Source: Variovorax sp. EL159
Lineage (GTDB): Bacteria > Pseudomonadota > Gammaproteobacteria > Burkholderiales > Burkholderiaceae_C
Direction of reading: 5' to 3'
Assembly (NCBI RefSeq): GCF_900100965.1
Contig: NZ_FMUJ01000003.1
Location: 744,001-808,000, forward strand
Length of the DNA: 64,000 nt
The position numbers and the translations under genes are program-made. The notes beneath the pieces are model-generated. The model did no database searches and was not told where the DNA came from. It saw only the letters and a list, made by a program, of their open reading frames with translations. Positions 54,411-64,000 of the stretch are shown piece by piece. Within the stretch, counting starts at the first letter, position 1; each line of letters begins with the position of its first letter.

Positions 54411-54445
54411 AAAAAGGCCGGCAGCGCGATGCTACCGGCCTTTGG
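54411..54445 (-). terminator. Intrinsic terminator of clpA
   Basis: On the minus strand, CCAAAGGCCGGTAGC, a short loop and GCTGCCGGCC are followed by TTTTTCTTT, a hairpin with T-tract. It lies about 43 bases after the clpA stop at 54488 and separates the clp operon from cls, which is read in the same direction. Confidence 0.85.
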
Positions 54446-54487
54446 AGGCGGTTCCGCGGCCTCATCGGCCACGGAATGCCCGGTTTC

Positions 54488-56809
<2,322 letters not shown>

Positions 56810-56876
56810 GTGATTTCCTTTTGCCTTGCTGTAAATAAGTTCTCAGATGGGTTGGAGCTTGCGCAATTCAACTGGT

Positions 56877-57236
56877 TCATGCAACAGGCTCGCTGACACA
56901 TTGCAGCGGATGCCCGGCCTGCTGCGCAGCCTCCATCACCTGGTTGACCTTGGTGGCCGCCATGTCGCGGGAATAAACCCCACAGACGCCTCGGCCATCG
57001 AGGTGAATCTTGAGCATGATCTGGGTCGCGGTTTCGCGGTCTTTGCTGAAATATTCCTGCAGCACGACGATCACGAACTCCATCGGCGTGTAGTCGTCGT
57101 TCAGCATCACCACCTGGTACATCTGGGGCGGCGCAGTTTTCTGCGGCCGGCGCTCCAGGACGACCGAATCTCCGTCATCCCCGCCCGGTTTCTGCGCCGG
57201 AGGGGTGCTGGGGGTCTTGGGAATTCTCGTTGCCAT
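56877..57236 (-). CDS. clpS: ATP-dependent Clp protease adaptor ClpS
   Basis: A 119-residue adaptor that brings N-degron substrates to ClpA. After a basic, proline-rich extension (1-35), the core has [20 protein letters not shown], the substrate-pocket region, and [21 protein letters not shown] chose the ATG at 57236; an in-frame upstream ATG adds an unconserved stretch. It is directly upstream of clpA on the same strand. Confidence 0.96.
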   Translation of the reverse strand: MATRIPKTPSTPPAQKPGGDDGDSVVLERRPQKTAPPQMYQVVMLNDDYTPMEFVIVVLQEYFSKDRETATQIMLKIHLDGRGVCGVYSRDMAATKVNQVMEAAQQAGHPLQCVSEPVA

Positions 57237-57342
57237 GAAAAAGATTCTATAGAGCGTGCAAGCACCGTGCCGACGCCAGCAGACTTGGTGGCGCGTATTC
57301 GACAAATCAAGGGGCTTGCGTCGTGTGCGCCAGCCCAGTTGG

Positions 57343-57374
57343 CATAAAAAAACCGGCAGGCTGCCGGTCTTTTC
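57343..57374. terminator. Terminator at the end of the type VI operon
   Basis: ACCGGCAG (57352-57359) and CTGCCGGT (57361-57368) form a perfect inverted repeat with AAAAAAA on one side and CTTTT on the other. On the minus strand the hairpin is followed by TTTTTTTAT, five bases after the stop at 57373, so it ends the type VI operon; on the plus strand it would also be functional. Confidence 0.85.
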
Positions 57375-58005
57375 AGATATTGCGCAGGACCGGCCCTTTG
57401 GGTGCCGGCAATTTTCGACCCGAGAGCCTGTTCGGCGTCGGTAAATCGGGTGGCAAGGCGTCGATTTCTTCGTCGCTGAGTTCGCGCTCCGGGACCTGCG
57501 TCATGTATACCGGCACGGGCTGAGGCCGTGGGGTCTCCGACGGCTCCGGCGAGTGAGACGGCGGTGGCGCCGGTATCGGCCTTGGAACGAACGCACGCTC
57601 GGGCATCGGAGCTGACCGCTTTGGTGCAGTGGCAACAACGGGCACTGGCGCCTTGCCCGGCCGCTGCGGCGAGCCAGACAGCAGTGCGCGCCACTCCGCC
57701 TGCCTCAGCTCGTCCTGCTCGGACTGCCAGCGTTGCTGCTCGCGAAGCTGCTCCTTCCAGCGCTCGGCTTGTTGCCGCACCACGATTTCAAGCTCGAGCC
57801 GGATGTTTTGCTGGATCCATTGCGGCACGCACAGCAAGGCCTGTTGCCAATCCCGATTCGCCTTCTCCCGGGCCAGCTCGAAGGCATGGCTCTGTGCCTC
57901 GAGTTCCGCTTGACGGCTGTGCGAATAGGCCCAGGCACCCAGCACTGCCCCCAGGACACCGACAACAAGACAGACGATCAGGAAGCCGAGGTGGGCTTCC
58001 GTCAT
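57373..58005 (-). CDS. Membrane-anchored proline-rich protein at the end of the type VI operon
   Basis: A 210-residue protein. It has one N-terminal transmembrane segment (about residues 6-28, [20 protein letters not shown]), a charged coiled-coil region (about 30-110, with repeated Arg/Glu/Gln), and a proline-rich C-terminal half with a Glu/Asp-rich end. I do not recognise a family. Its ATG overlaps the tssA stop (ATGA), so it is a member of the operon. The layout suggests a membrane-tethered scaffold facing the cytoplasm or the periplasm; topology is not certain. Confidence 0.65.
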   Translation of the reverse strand: MTEAHLGFLIVCLVVGVLGAVLGAWAYSHSRQAELEAQSHAFELAREKANRDWQQALLCVPQWIQQNIRLELEIVVRQQAERWKEQLREQQRWQSEQDELRQAEWRALLSGSPQRPGKAPVPVVATAPKRSAPMPERAFVPRPIPAPPPSHSPEPSETPRPQPVPVYMTQVPERELSDEEIDALPPDLPTPNRLSGRKLPAPKGPVLRNI

Positions 58006-59045
58006 CGCGACAGCTCTCCCTCGGCATCCCATTTGCGCAACAGGTCCAGGGGAATCGCATCGGCGACTTCTGCGAAGCGCTTGCCGACCATGCGCTCCGC
58101 CTGCCTGAGTAGCACTGCTACCGGGCTGCTCGGCTCGTGGTCTTCGAACCACTCGCGCGCAGTGCGAATGCTTCTTTGAATGTCGTCGCGCGTGGTAGTG
58201 CCGGCCGACCTCGCAGGAAGCAGGCCTCGGGTCGCTTCACCCGCCGAATCAGCCCCGGCCACGATGATCGGCACGACCGGATCGAACGGTTTCAACAATC
58301 GCAGGAGCGCCTGCAGCGGAGGCGCATCGTGCCCGAGGTGACTCGCAGCCCAGCCGCCGATCCATTGTGCGGACTGCGACGCCTCCGCCAGCAGGCGCAC
58401 CGCAGCGGTCGCGTCGCTCTCTGCCTCGCAGTGCAGTTCGGCCAGTTGCTGCGCCACCGATTCGGGGCTGGGTGCATCGGCAGGACGAGGCACCGTCCAT
58501 GCACGCTCGACCTCGCGCACGGTCAGGTGCCTGGCCGCATTGGCGGCCACGACGATCTCGCGCACGTCGCCCAGCAAGCCTTCGGGATCGGCCAGCGCCG
58601 CCAGGGCATTGGCGCGCACGGCCGGATCGCGCTCTCCCTCGACCACCAGCTGCGGATGAACCGCGTCAGGCCAGGTCTGCAGTACGTCGGCCAGCAACGC
58701 CAGGGACTGGGCCAGCCCCGCTGCCTGCGCAAGTCTGGTGCGGGCCCTGCACAGCCAGACAAGCAGGTTGATGTCGCGGGTTCGCAGCAACAGGCGCCGG
58801 CAGTCTCGCTCGATCTCTGCCCAGTTGGGCATTTCCGGGGTGCCGACGAACTGGCCATATTGCGCGTCGCCGCGCGGAGACATGCGGGAAAGCAGCACTG
58901 CGTATTCGGCGTCGTATTCGAGGCTGGGGCCACAGGGCTCGGCAACGCTGATAGGCTGCAGCCGATCTGGCCCCATCTCGTTCAGGTCGGTGGAATAAGG
59001 AGCTGGCGAAACGGATGGCACGGAGGGAGTGAAAGCGAGGGTCAT
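58002..59045 (-). CDS. tssA: Type VI secretion protein TssA
   Basis: A 347-residue protein of the TssA (ImpA) family, which caps and primes tail-sheath assembly on the baseplate. The ImpA N-domain is visible (EPCGPSLEYDAEYAVLLSRM, then PNWAEIERDCRRLLLRTRDI and LLVWLCRARTRLAQAAGL). The C-terminus ends with DDIQRSIRTAREWFEDHEP and RMVGKRFAEVADAIP. It lies 25 bases after tssG on the same strand and overlaps the next gene. Confidence 0.9.
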   Translation of the reverse strand: MTLAFTPSVPSVSPAPYSTDLNEMGPDRLQPISVAEPCGPSLEYDAEYAVLLSRMSPRGDAQYGQFVGTPEMPNWAEIERDCRRLLLRTRDINLLVWLCRARTRLAQAAGLAQSLALLADVLQTWPDAVHPQLVVEGERDPAVRANALAALADPEGLLGDVREIVVAANAARHLTVREVERAWTVPRPADAPSPESVAQQLAELHCEAESDATAAVRLLAEASQSAQWIGGWAASHLGHDAPPLQALLRLLKPFDPVVPIIVAGADSAGEATRGLLPARSAGTTTRDDIQRSIRTAREWFEDHEPSSPVAVLLRQAERMVGKRFAEVADAIPLDLLRKWDAEGELSR

Positions 59046-59070
59046 GAATAGATGGGCTCAACAGAGCAGA

Positions 59071-60207
59071 TCAAGCGTCGTTGCGATAGCGCGAACCGAT
59101 GTATTGCTCGGGCTCGAACACCATTCCGACGGTGTAGTCGACGGCGTGCGCGGAGGTACGATCCGACGGGCTGGAATGCTGAACCGCGCCCTCGGAGCCC
59201 CCCAGCCAGGTGGACCAGCCCAGCTTTTCGGTGTCATCGAGCCGGGCCGGCGGCGTGCTGTCGTTGCGCACGCGCAGCTCGACCTCCCACACGAACTCGT
59301 AGCCGACAAAGCCGCGAACCCATTCGATCAGCAACGGCAGGTCGCGCCCTTGCGGCGTGAAGCGCAGGTACTGGTCGAGACTGAGCGGCCCGAGCACGAG
59401 CCGAAACTTGTTCTGCCGATCGGCCACAACCTCCCCCGCGATGGCCCCGACTCCCATGACGCTGGAGGTGCGCGCCTGGCCCAGATGGCTCTGGTCTTCT
59501 TCATCGATGCGAATCCAGTGCAGCACGAACTCCTGCAACTGCACGGGCACCGCAAAGAAGCGCGCCAGGGTCGCGGCCAATCCGTCCGGGTTGCGAGCCT
59601 CTCGCCCCAGATGCGTGGAGGCTGCCAGGCGGGCGTGCGCAGGCAACACGGAATCGCGGATTTCCAGCGGGTCGTGTCCGGTCAGGCGAGCGATGTAGCG
59701 GCTGAAGGCCTCGTCCTCGGCGCGATCGAGCCCCGCCGCAGCTTGGCTCTGGGCCCACGCCCGGTACATGTGGGTGAGATAGCGGTGATGGAACAGGTCC
59801 AGGAAGTTGGCGAGCGTGCTGTCGTTGTGGTTCTCCGCCCGCTCGCGCACCAGTTCCGTGTAGTGCAAGGGAAGCGGACCGTTCGGCCCGAGCAGCCCCA
59901 GGCCGAAGACCCGAACCAATGGAAGCGCGGGGTTGTTGCCGGTTCTCGGATTGGGACTTCCCAGAACCCGCGGGGCAACCTCCCCGGGCAAGACGACGTC
60001 GGCAATTTCGCGTGGGGCGAAAACCAGTGCCGCCGCTTGCCCCAGACGGAACGGCTCCTGCTGCGGTCGGCTGGCGAGTCCGATGGACGGTTGCTGCGGG
60101 TGCGAAGCGCCAAAGCGCCTCAGCAGCGCAAGAAAACCGAACTTCCATGGCGCCTGGCGCAGCCGTCCGAGCATGGACTGCAGATCGCCCCTCGTGTCTG
60201 GCTTCAT
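59071..60207 (-). CDS. tssG: Type VI secretion baseplate protein TssG
   Basis: A 378-residue baseplate wedge component. Family markers are MLGRLRQAPWKFGFLALLRR, LGLLGPNGPLPLHYTELVRE, ERAENHNDSTLANFLDLFHH and RYLTHMYRAWAQSQA; the ending DYTVGMVFEPEQYIGS is also usual. TssG forms the wedge with TssF, whose gene is not on this side and must lie outside the window. Its ATG overlaps the stop of the FHA gene (ATGA). Confidence 0.93.
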   Translation of the reverse strand: MKPDTRGDLQSMLGRLRQAPWKFGFLALLRRFGASHPQQPSIGLASRPQQEPFRLGQAAALVFAPREIADVVLPGEVAPRVLGSPNPRTGNNPALPLVRVFGLGLLGPNGPLPLHYTELVRERAENHNDSTLANFLDLFHHRYLTHMYRAWAQSQAAAGLDRAEDEAFSRYIARLTGHDPLEIRDSVLPAHARLAASTHLGREARNPDGLAATLARFFAVPVQLQEFVLHWIRIDEEDQSHLGQARTSSVMGVGAIAGEVVADRQNKFRLVLGPLSLDQYLRFTPQGRDLPLLIEWVRGFVGYEFVWEVELRVRNDSTPPARLDDTEKLGWSTWLGGSEGAVQHSSPSDRTSAHAVDYTVGMVFEPEQYIGSRYRNDA

Positions 60208-61319
60208 CGAGCCGCGGCCTCGCCGTCTTTGTCTTCGTCGCTGGGTCGGGCCCCGCCCATGTGAATGTGGCTGTCTGGAGAAAGCGCGTGGTGCTCCCGT
60301 CGCGTCAGGCTCGGCAATGCGGTTTTTGTGTCGCGCGCCAGTTCTGGCGCGAACAAGCTCAGGACATCTTCGGGCTGCTCGGTATCGAGCACCGCCGACC
60401 GTGCGAGCGGCTCGAAGCCATCAATGATCCGGTCGATGCCCTCGCGAGGCTGCAGGATGTCGCGAAGCAAGGGATAGGTCTCGGCCTGCTTGCTCAGCTC
60501 GTCCAATGTGGGCGCGGGCTCGGCACCGAATGCCAGAAAGCCGTCCCAGTCGGTTCGGCCTGCGAGTTGGCCCGGGTCCTGGACGACGCGGACAAACTCG
60601 TCATGCAGTTCATCGATCAGGCCTGCGGAATGGCCCTGTTCCGGGAAAGCGCGCGGAGCTGGCGGGGCCAAAGGCGCACTCGCCGATTTCGGAATCTCGC
60701 CGAGCAACTCGGCCAGAACATCCGCGGTGGAACGAGACTTTGCGCTTGCCATGCCCAGCACACCGAAAGGATCGTCCAGGGCATCTGTTCGGGATTCGGA
60801 ACTGGCGTGGTCGTCGGTGCTGACGGCCAGGTCGCGCAAGTCGAAGGAAGGCGGATCGTGCTCGGCCGACAGCTCTAGCGTTGGGATTCGAGACGCGCCA
60901 TCCATCGGAACACGGCCTGGCGTCGTACTCGGTTTGGCAGGCCGGCCATGAGCCGCCTCGCCCTTCTTCGAGGTCACCACGAAGCGCAGCAGCCCCAACT
61001 CGAGTGTGTCGCCGACCGCAATGGAAACAGCAGTCCCACCCCTGACACGCTCGCCATTGCGCACGCACATCAACGTCTGGCTGTTGTTCGTCAGTTGCCA
61101 GGCTTTGGTCCTGTCGTTCCATGCGATACGACACATGTTGGCGACGCGCCACTGCGCGTCGCTCTGGCGTTCGCCGCACAGCTGGAGCGCATCGGCCATG
61201 CCCGCACCGATGGCAGGAATCCGCATGGTGCCGTCGCGAACCTCACCGCCGCTGTGGGTGAGCCGGAGGCACAACGGAGTCACCGTGTCGCTGCCAGGGC
61301 GCAAGCCCTCGGCGGTCAA
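60204..61319 (-). CDS. FHA-domain type VI secretion protein (TagH-like), TTG start
   Basis: A 371-residue protein. The first 110 residues look like an FHA domain (LRLTHSGGEVRDGTMRIPA, then QLTNNSQTLMCVRNGERV), which reads phosphothreonine. The rest is linker and a C-terminal helical region (LLRDILQPREGIDRIIDGFE). The start is a TTG at 61319 that overlaps the tagF stop; GGGGAGG 6 bases upstream makes it the best choice. FHA and TagF proteins belong to the threonine-phosphorylation control of some type VI systems. No kinase gene is visible in this window. Confidence 0.83.
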   Translation of the reverse strand: MTAEGLRPGSDTVTPLCLRLTHSGGEVRDGTMRIPAIGAGMADALQLCGERQSDAQWRVANMCRIAWNDRTKAWQLTNNSQTLMCVRNGERVRGGTAVSIAVGDTLELGLLRFVVTSKKGEAAHGRPAKPSTTPGRVPMDGASRIPTLELSAEHDPPSFDLRDLAVSTDDHASSESRTDALDDPFGVLGMASAKSRSTADVLAELLGEIPKSASAPLAPPAPRAFPEQGHSAGLIDELHDEFVRVVQDPGQLAGRTDWDGFLAFGAEPAPTLDELSKQAETYPLLRDILQPREGIDRIIDGFEPLARSAVLDTEQPEDVLSLFAPELARDTKTALPSLTRREHHALSPDSHIHMGGARPSDEDKDGEAAAR

Positions 61320-62053
61320 GACCCGCCTCCCCAGAGCTTTTGCAGCTTATTGGCCGCACCGATGAAACGCCCTTGAGCGTCTTGCTGCCAGAACGCGCTT
61401 TCCGCACGCGGCCCATCCAGGCGCTCGGGCCAATCAGCCCAGGGAAGATAGCGAACGCCATGCAACTGCACGGCCGGATCGTTGAGCGGCGCCTCACCCG
61501 CCCAATGATCGAGCGCTGCCTGCATCCGCCAGTGTTGCACCTCGGTCGCGCCCCTTGGGATGCCATCCGTTGGCTGCGGCTGCATCTGCTCGCGCCACAG
61601 CGCCCGCACAGTGTGTTCGAGCGCCCGAAGATCGGATGCCCCACGCGCACGCGTGTGGCGCGCCACGGCGCGTGCCAGCCAGAACTGCCAATCCAGCGGC
61701 TGCTGGAGCTGTCCCCTGAAATGGGCCTGCACCCAACGCGGGTGCGCCTGTTGGTAGATCACCAAAGGATGGTGCCGTCCTACCTTGTCGATGGATGGCG
61801 CGATGACCCCCAGCACGAAACGCTGGCGCGCGAATTCCAGCGTTCCTGGAGGCAGCACGAAGGCCACGGGGATCGCGACCGCCCGCACGGTGGCATCAGC
61901 ACCGGCGTTTCGGCTTTGCTGCGCGAGCCAGGGCATCCATGCCTCCGACTCGCCGTGACGCATGCCGCTGCGCACGAAGTCCGCATGACCTGGCAGCTTG
62001 CCCCAGATGGCGGGTGGCGAAGCGCGCCAGGGCGAGCGCAGTTGCTCCCACAT
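61316..62053 (-). CDS. tagF: Type VI secretion-associated protein TagF
   Basis: A 245-residue protein of the TagF family, which in Pseudomonas aeruginosa represses type VI assembly after translation. Markers are WGKLPGHADFVRSGMRHGES near the start and the central ARQRFVLGVIAPSIDKVGR. The start at ATG 62053 lies 4 bases after the tssM stop, so it is coupled; the frame extends upstream through the end of tssM without support. Its stop overlaps the TTG of the FHA gene. Confidence 0.9.
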   Translation of the reverse strand: MWEQLRSPWRASPPAIWGKLPGHADFVRSGMRHGESEAWMPWLAQQSRNAGADATVRAVAIPVAFVLPPGTLEFARQRFVLGVIAPSIDKVGRHHPLVIYQQAHPRWVQAHFRGQLQQPLDWQFWLARAVARHTRARGASDLRALEHTVRALWREQMQPQPTDGIPRGATEVQHWRMQAALDHWAGEAPLNDPAVQLHGVRYLPWADWPERLDGPRAESAFWQQDAQGRFIGAANKLQKLWGGGS

Positions 62054-62057
62054 GGCG

Positions 62058-64000
62058 TCAGGCCGCCCGACCGGGGCAGCGAAAGCCCTTGAGCACATCG
62101 CTGCTGAGCGGATTGGGCTGGCTGCCAGAATTGATGTCGATGAGGGCCTTTCGGCCATCGAAGCTGTACTCGACGCTCAGGCGTCCCGGTGTCGCCGTGT
62201 TCACGATGCGGCCTCGCTCGAGCAAGCGGAACAATGCCCATGGCCCGTTCGCCAGAAAGGTCGAGGTCGGGCCCGAGATGCGCGGGTTGGCCGTAATTTC
62301 AGCCATCGCACCACCGCGCGGCCCCGGCCAGTTGATGTTGAAGGCCTGCACCGGGCCGTGAACGTAGCGCTGGCCCTGGCCATCGATGTCGATGATCAGA
62401 TCGGTGATGCTGGGTTCGAGCTCCAGCACTCGCAGGTCCATCTTCCAGGCCAGCTTCTTGCCGCCTGCATCGCGAAAGAACAAGTCCCGGATCTGCTGTG
62501 CCCGATAGAAGGCGTCGAGGTTGGGGCCGTTCTGGGCCAGCAGCTTGAGCAACTCGCCAAGCAAGGTCGGCCCCTTCGCCACAGGCGCGGATGCCGGCGC
62601 TGGTGCAACAGCGTTCACCCCGGGGGCAGCGCCCTCCATGCTTGCCATCGCATGGACTGTGTTCGGGTCCTTGTAGCGCCAGGGACGGACGCTCGTGTCG
62701 ACGTACGACGCCAAGTGCTTGTTGAAGAACTCGTCAGCAGCCCCGCCCACGGAGAACACCAGCGTGAAGTCTTCGATAGACGCGTCTTGGGCCACCGACG
62801 CCAGCGGATAGCGTCCTTCCACGCCTCGCTTGCAAGGCTCGCTGACCTGCATCGCCATCAGGCCCATGATGCGGTCGAGCTGCAATTGCGCCTGGCTGCG
62901 CAAGATGCCCGTTGAGCCGAGCACGACCTTGTCGCCGCCGCTCGTGGCCAGCGCTGTCAACACCTCGCGAAATGGCGCCGGGAGTTTGCCGGCCTCCAGT
63001 TTCAGGCGTGCACCGACCTCCGTGCCCCCTGGCGGCAGGCTTCCGGCCGCGAGCGCCGTGTCGGCCACGACCAGCACCGTGTAGAACTCGTTGATGAGCC
63101 CCGAGATCGATTCGAGCCCCGGCTTGGCACCGGCCGCCCCCACGTTGTCGGCACCGATGTCGGGCTGCCCCGTGACCACCTCGCGCAGGGCCGCGAAGCG
63201 GTTGTCGACGATTTGCTTCTCGAGCCGCTCTTCCGCCCGGATGCCGAGGTTGCGGCCAAGCGCACTCGTCTGCTTGTTGAGCTCGTCGCTGGCCTTGTCG
63301 AGAAAGCCCTTTTCTTCCTGGGTACGCACGACCAGCGGACGCGACAAGGTAGTCTCGCGCGCTGCGGCACGTGCCAGCCGTGCCAGCGGTGAATCGGGCG
63401 CGGCGAACTGCCGCAGCACGCTGAGGTCGAACCCCAGACTCGCGCCCGTGGTTTCACTGCCGCTGACGGTACGAATCGATTCGAGAAACGACTCCCAGTG
63501 CTGGGCGTACTCGGCGAGGTACTGGCGTCGAACATCGTCGAGCAAGGGATCGTTCTGCAGCTTGCGAGCCGCCTCGTCCACCAACCGGCTGGCGGCTGGG
63601 GCATCGCCAGCAAACCCGACAGCCGCCACACCGCGCCCCATGACCCACGCGTCGTCGTCGAGCGCACGCCCCACGAATTCGGGCAAGCGCTTGTTGAAGA
63701 CCTCGTGATAACCGTCGTAAGTGAAAAGACCAGGCACGCCCTTCTCGAGCGGCAATCCCCCCACACGCGAGAACACGGTTCCGGCCTGCGGTCCGACGGC
63801 ACGCACCAGCGTGAACTCCTGAGGCGCTTCGGGCAGCATGGCCGCCTTGGCGCGTTCGTAGACACGTTGCGTAGAGGTGTTGCCGTTCAGGAAGTCTTGC
63901 ACCGAGCGCACCAGCGCATCGTTGGGCAGTGCGGCCGACTGCACCGGCCGCTCGCCGGAGAACAGTTCCGTCACATGCCCGACCATCGATGCGCGTCCAC
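62058..64000 (-). CDS. tssM: Type VI secretion inner-membrane protein TssM, C-terminal part
   Basis: The 3' end of a tssM gene, cut by the right edge; about 647 residues are visible and the frame remains open through 64000. TssM is the large inner-membrane component that reaches across the periplasm. The visible part is the periplasmic region and the IcmF C-domain (WKMDLRVLELEPSITDLIID, then GPWALFRLLERGRI and LSVEYSFDGRKALIDINSG). The N-terminal membrane helices and the NTPase-like domain are outside. It leads directly into tagF. Confidence 0.93.
   Translation of the reverse strand, partial: GRASMVGHVTELFSGERPVQSAALPNDALVRSVQDFLNGNTSTQRVYERAKAAMLPEAPQEFTLVRAVGPQAGTVFSRVGGLPLEKGVPGLFTYDGYHEVFNKRLPEFVGRALDDDAWVMGRGVAAVGFAGDAPAASRLVDEAARKLQNDPLLDDVRRQYLAEYAQHWESFLESIRTVSGSETTGASLGFDLSVLRQFAAPDSPLARLARAAARETTLSRPLVVRTQEEKGFLDKASDELNKQTSALGRNLGIRAEERLEKQIVDNRFAALREVVTGQPDIGADNVGAAGAKPGLESISGLINEFYTVLVVADTALAAGSLPPGGTEVGARLKLEAGKLPAPFREVLTALATSGGDKVVLGSTGILRSQAQLQLDRIMGLMAMQVSEPCKRGVEGRYPLASVAQDASIEDFTLVFSVGGAADEFFNKHLASYVDTSVRPWRYKDPNTVHAMASMEGAAPGVNAVAPAPASAPVAKGPTLLGELLKLLAQNGPNLDAFYRAQQIRDLFFRDAGGKKLAWKMDLRVLELEPSITDLIIDIDGQGQRYVHGPVQAFNINWPGPRGGAMAEITANPRISGPTSTFLANGPWALFRLLERGRIVNTATPGRLSVEYSFDGRKALIDINSGSQPNPLSSDVLKGFRCPGRAA

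Overview
The window is high-GC DNA with a dense, mostly co-directional gene layout. It carries CoA-dependent degradative enzymes, polyhydroxybutyrate/ketone-body genes, a BMP-type nucleobase importer and part of a type VI secretion locus. Protein composition and gene neighbourhoods fit a beta-proteobacterium of the Burkholderiales, most likely Comamonadaceae close to Variovorax. This placement comes from gene content only. No rRNA, tRNA, CRISPR array, transposase or prophage gene was seen, and no gene-free stretch exceeds 300 bases.

Left part (1-31260), ordinary accessory metabolism and stress functions: the tail of a PhoX-like phosphatase, DUF488, a glutathione transferase with a divergent Lrp regulator, a dienoyl-CoA-reductase-like SDR, a class III CoA transferase, a DMT exporter, YgiQ radical SAM protein, a MarR-GNAT fusion with a clear operator, and a patatin / acetoacetate decarboxylase / 3-hydroxybutyrate dehydrogenase operon. 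These are followed by CHRD lipoprotein, BrkB, a split chromate transporter, an aldo/keto reductase, Crp/Fnr, an XRE-cupin regulator facing a GNAT, a flavoprotein, RlmB, a small membrane operon with L7/L12-like repeats, a divergent ABC-ATPase/tesA pair, a cystathionine beta-lyase-like enzyme, AraC-VOC, and a sigma factor with its NrsF-type antisigma factor.

Centre (31374-45126): a single tightly packed plus-strand run of twelve genes. The first three (URC1-like GTP cyclohydrolase II, URC4/DUF1688 and uracil phosphoribosyltransferase) match the yeast URC route of uracil breakdown. Next come a BMP substrate-binding protein, a lipoprotein fusing a NodB deacetylase, a caspase-like peptidase, an EF-hand and TPRs, a lipoprotein of the nucleoside phosphorylase/MTA-nucleosidase superfamily, an alpha/beta hydrolase, the importer ATPase and two permeases, and two small proteins. 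A cytosine deaminase with a divergent AraC regulator follows at 45137-47349. Read together, the region looks like a scavenging system: an exported nucleosidase frees bases, the BMP importer takes them in, cytosine is deaminated to uracil, Upp makes UMP, and URC1/URC4 open the ring. The caspase-deacetylase lipoprotein is the unexplained member and the most interesting protein here.

Right part (47428-64000): an esterase convergent with a Sir2 deacylase, a GFA protein, a minus-strand run of cls, exonuclease I, a hexapeptide acetyltransferase, a DUF3574 lipoprotein and a GNAT, then clpS-clpA with its own terminator, and finally the distal end of a type VI secretion operon (tssM 3' part, tagF, an FHA protein, tssG, tssA and a membrane-anchored proline-rich protein), which runs off the right edge and ends at a strong terminator.
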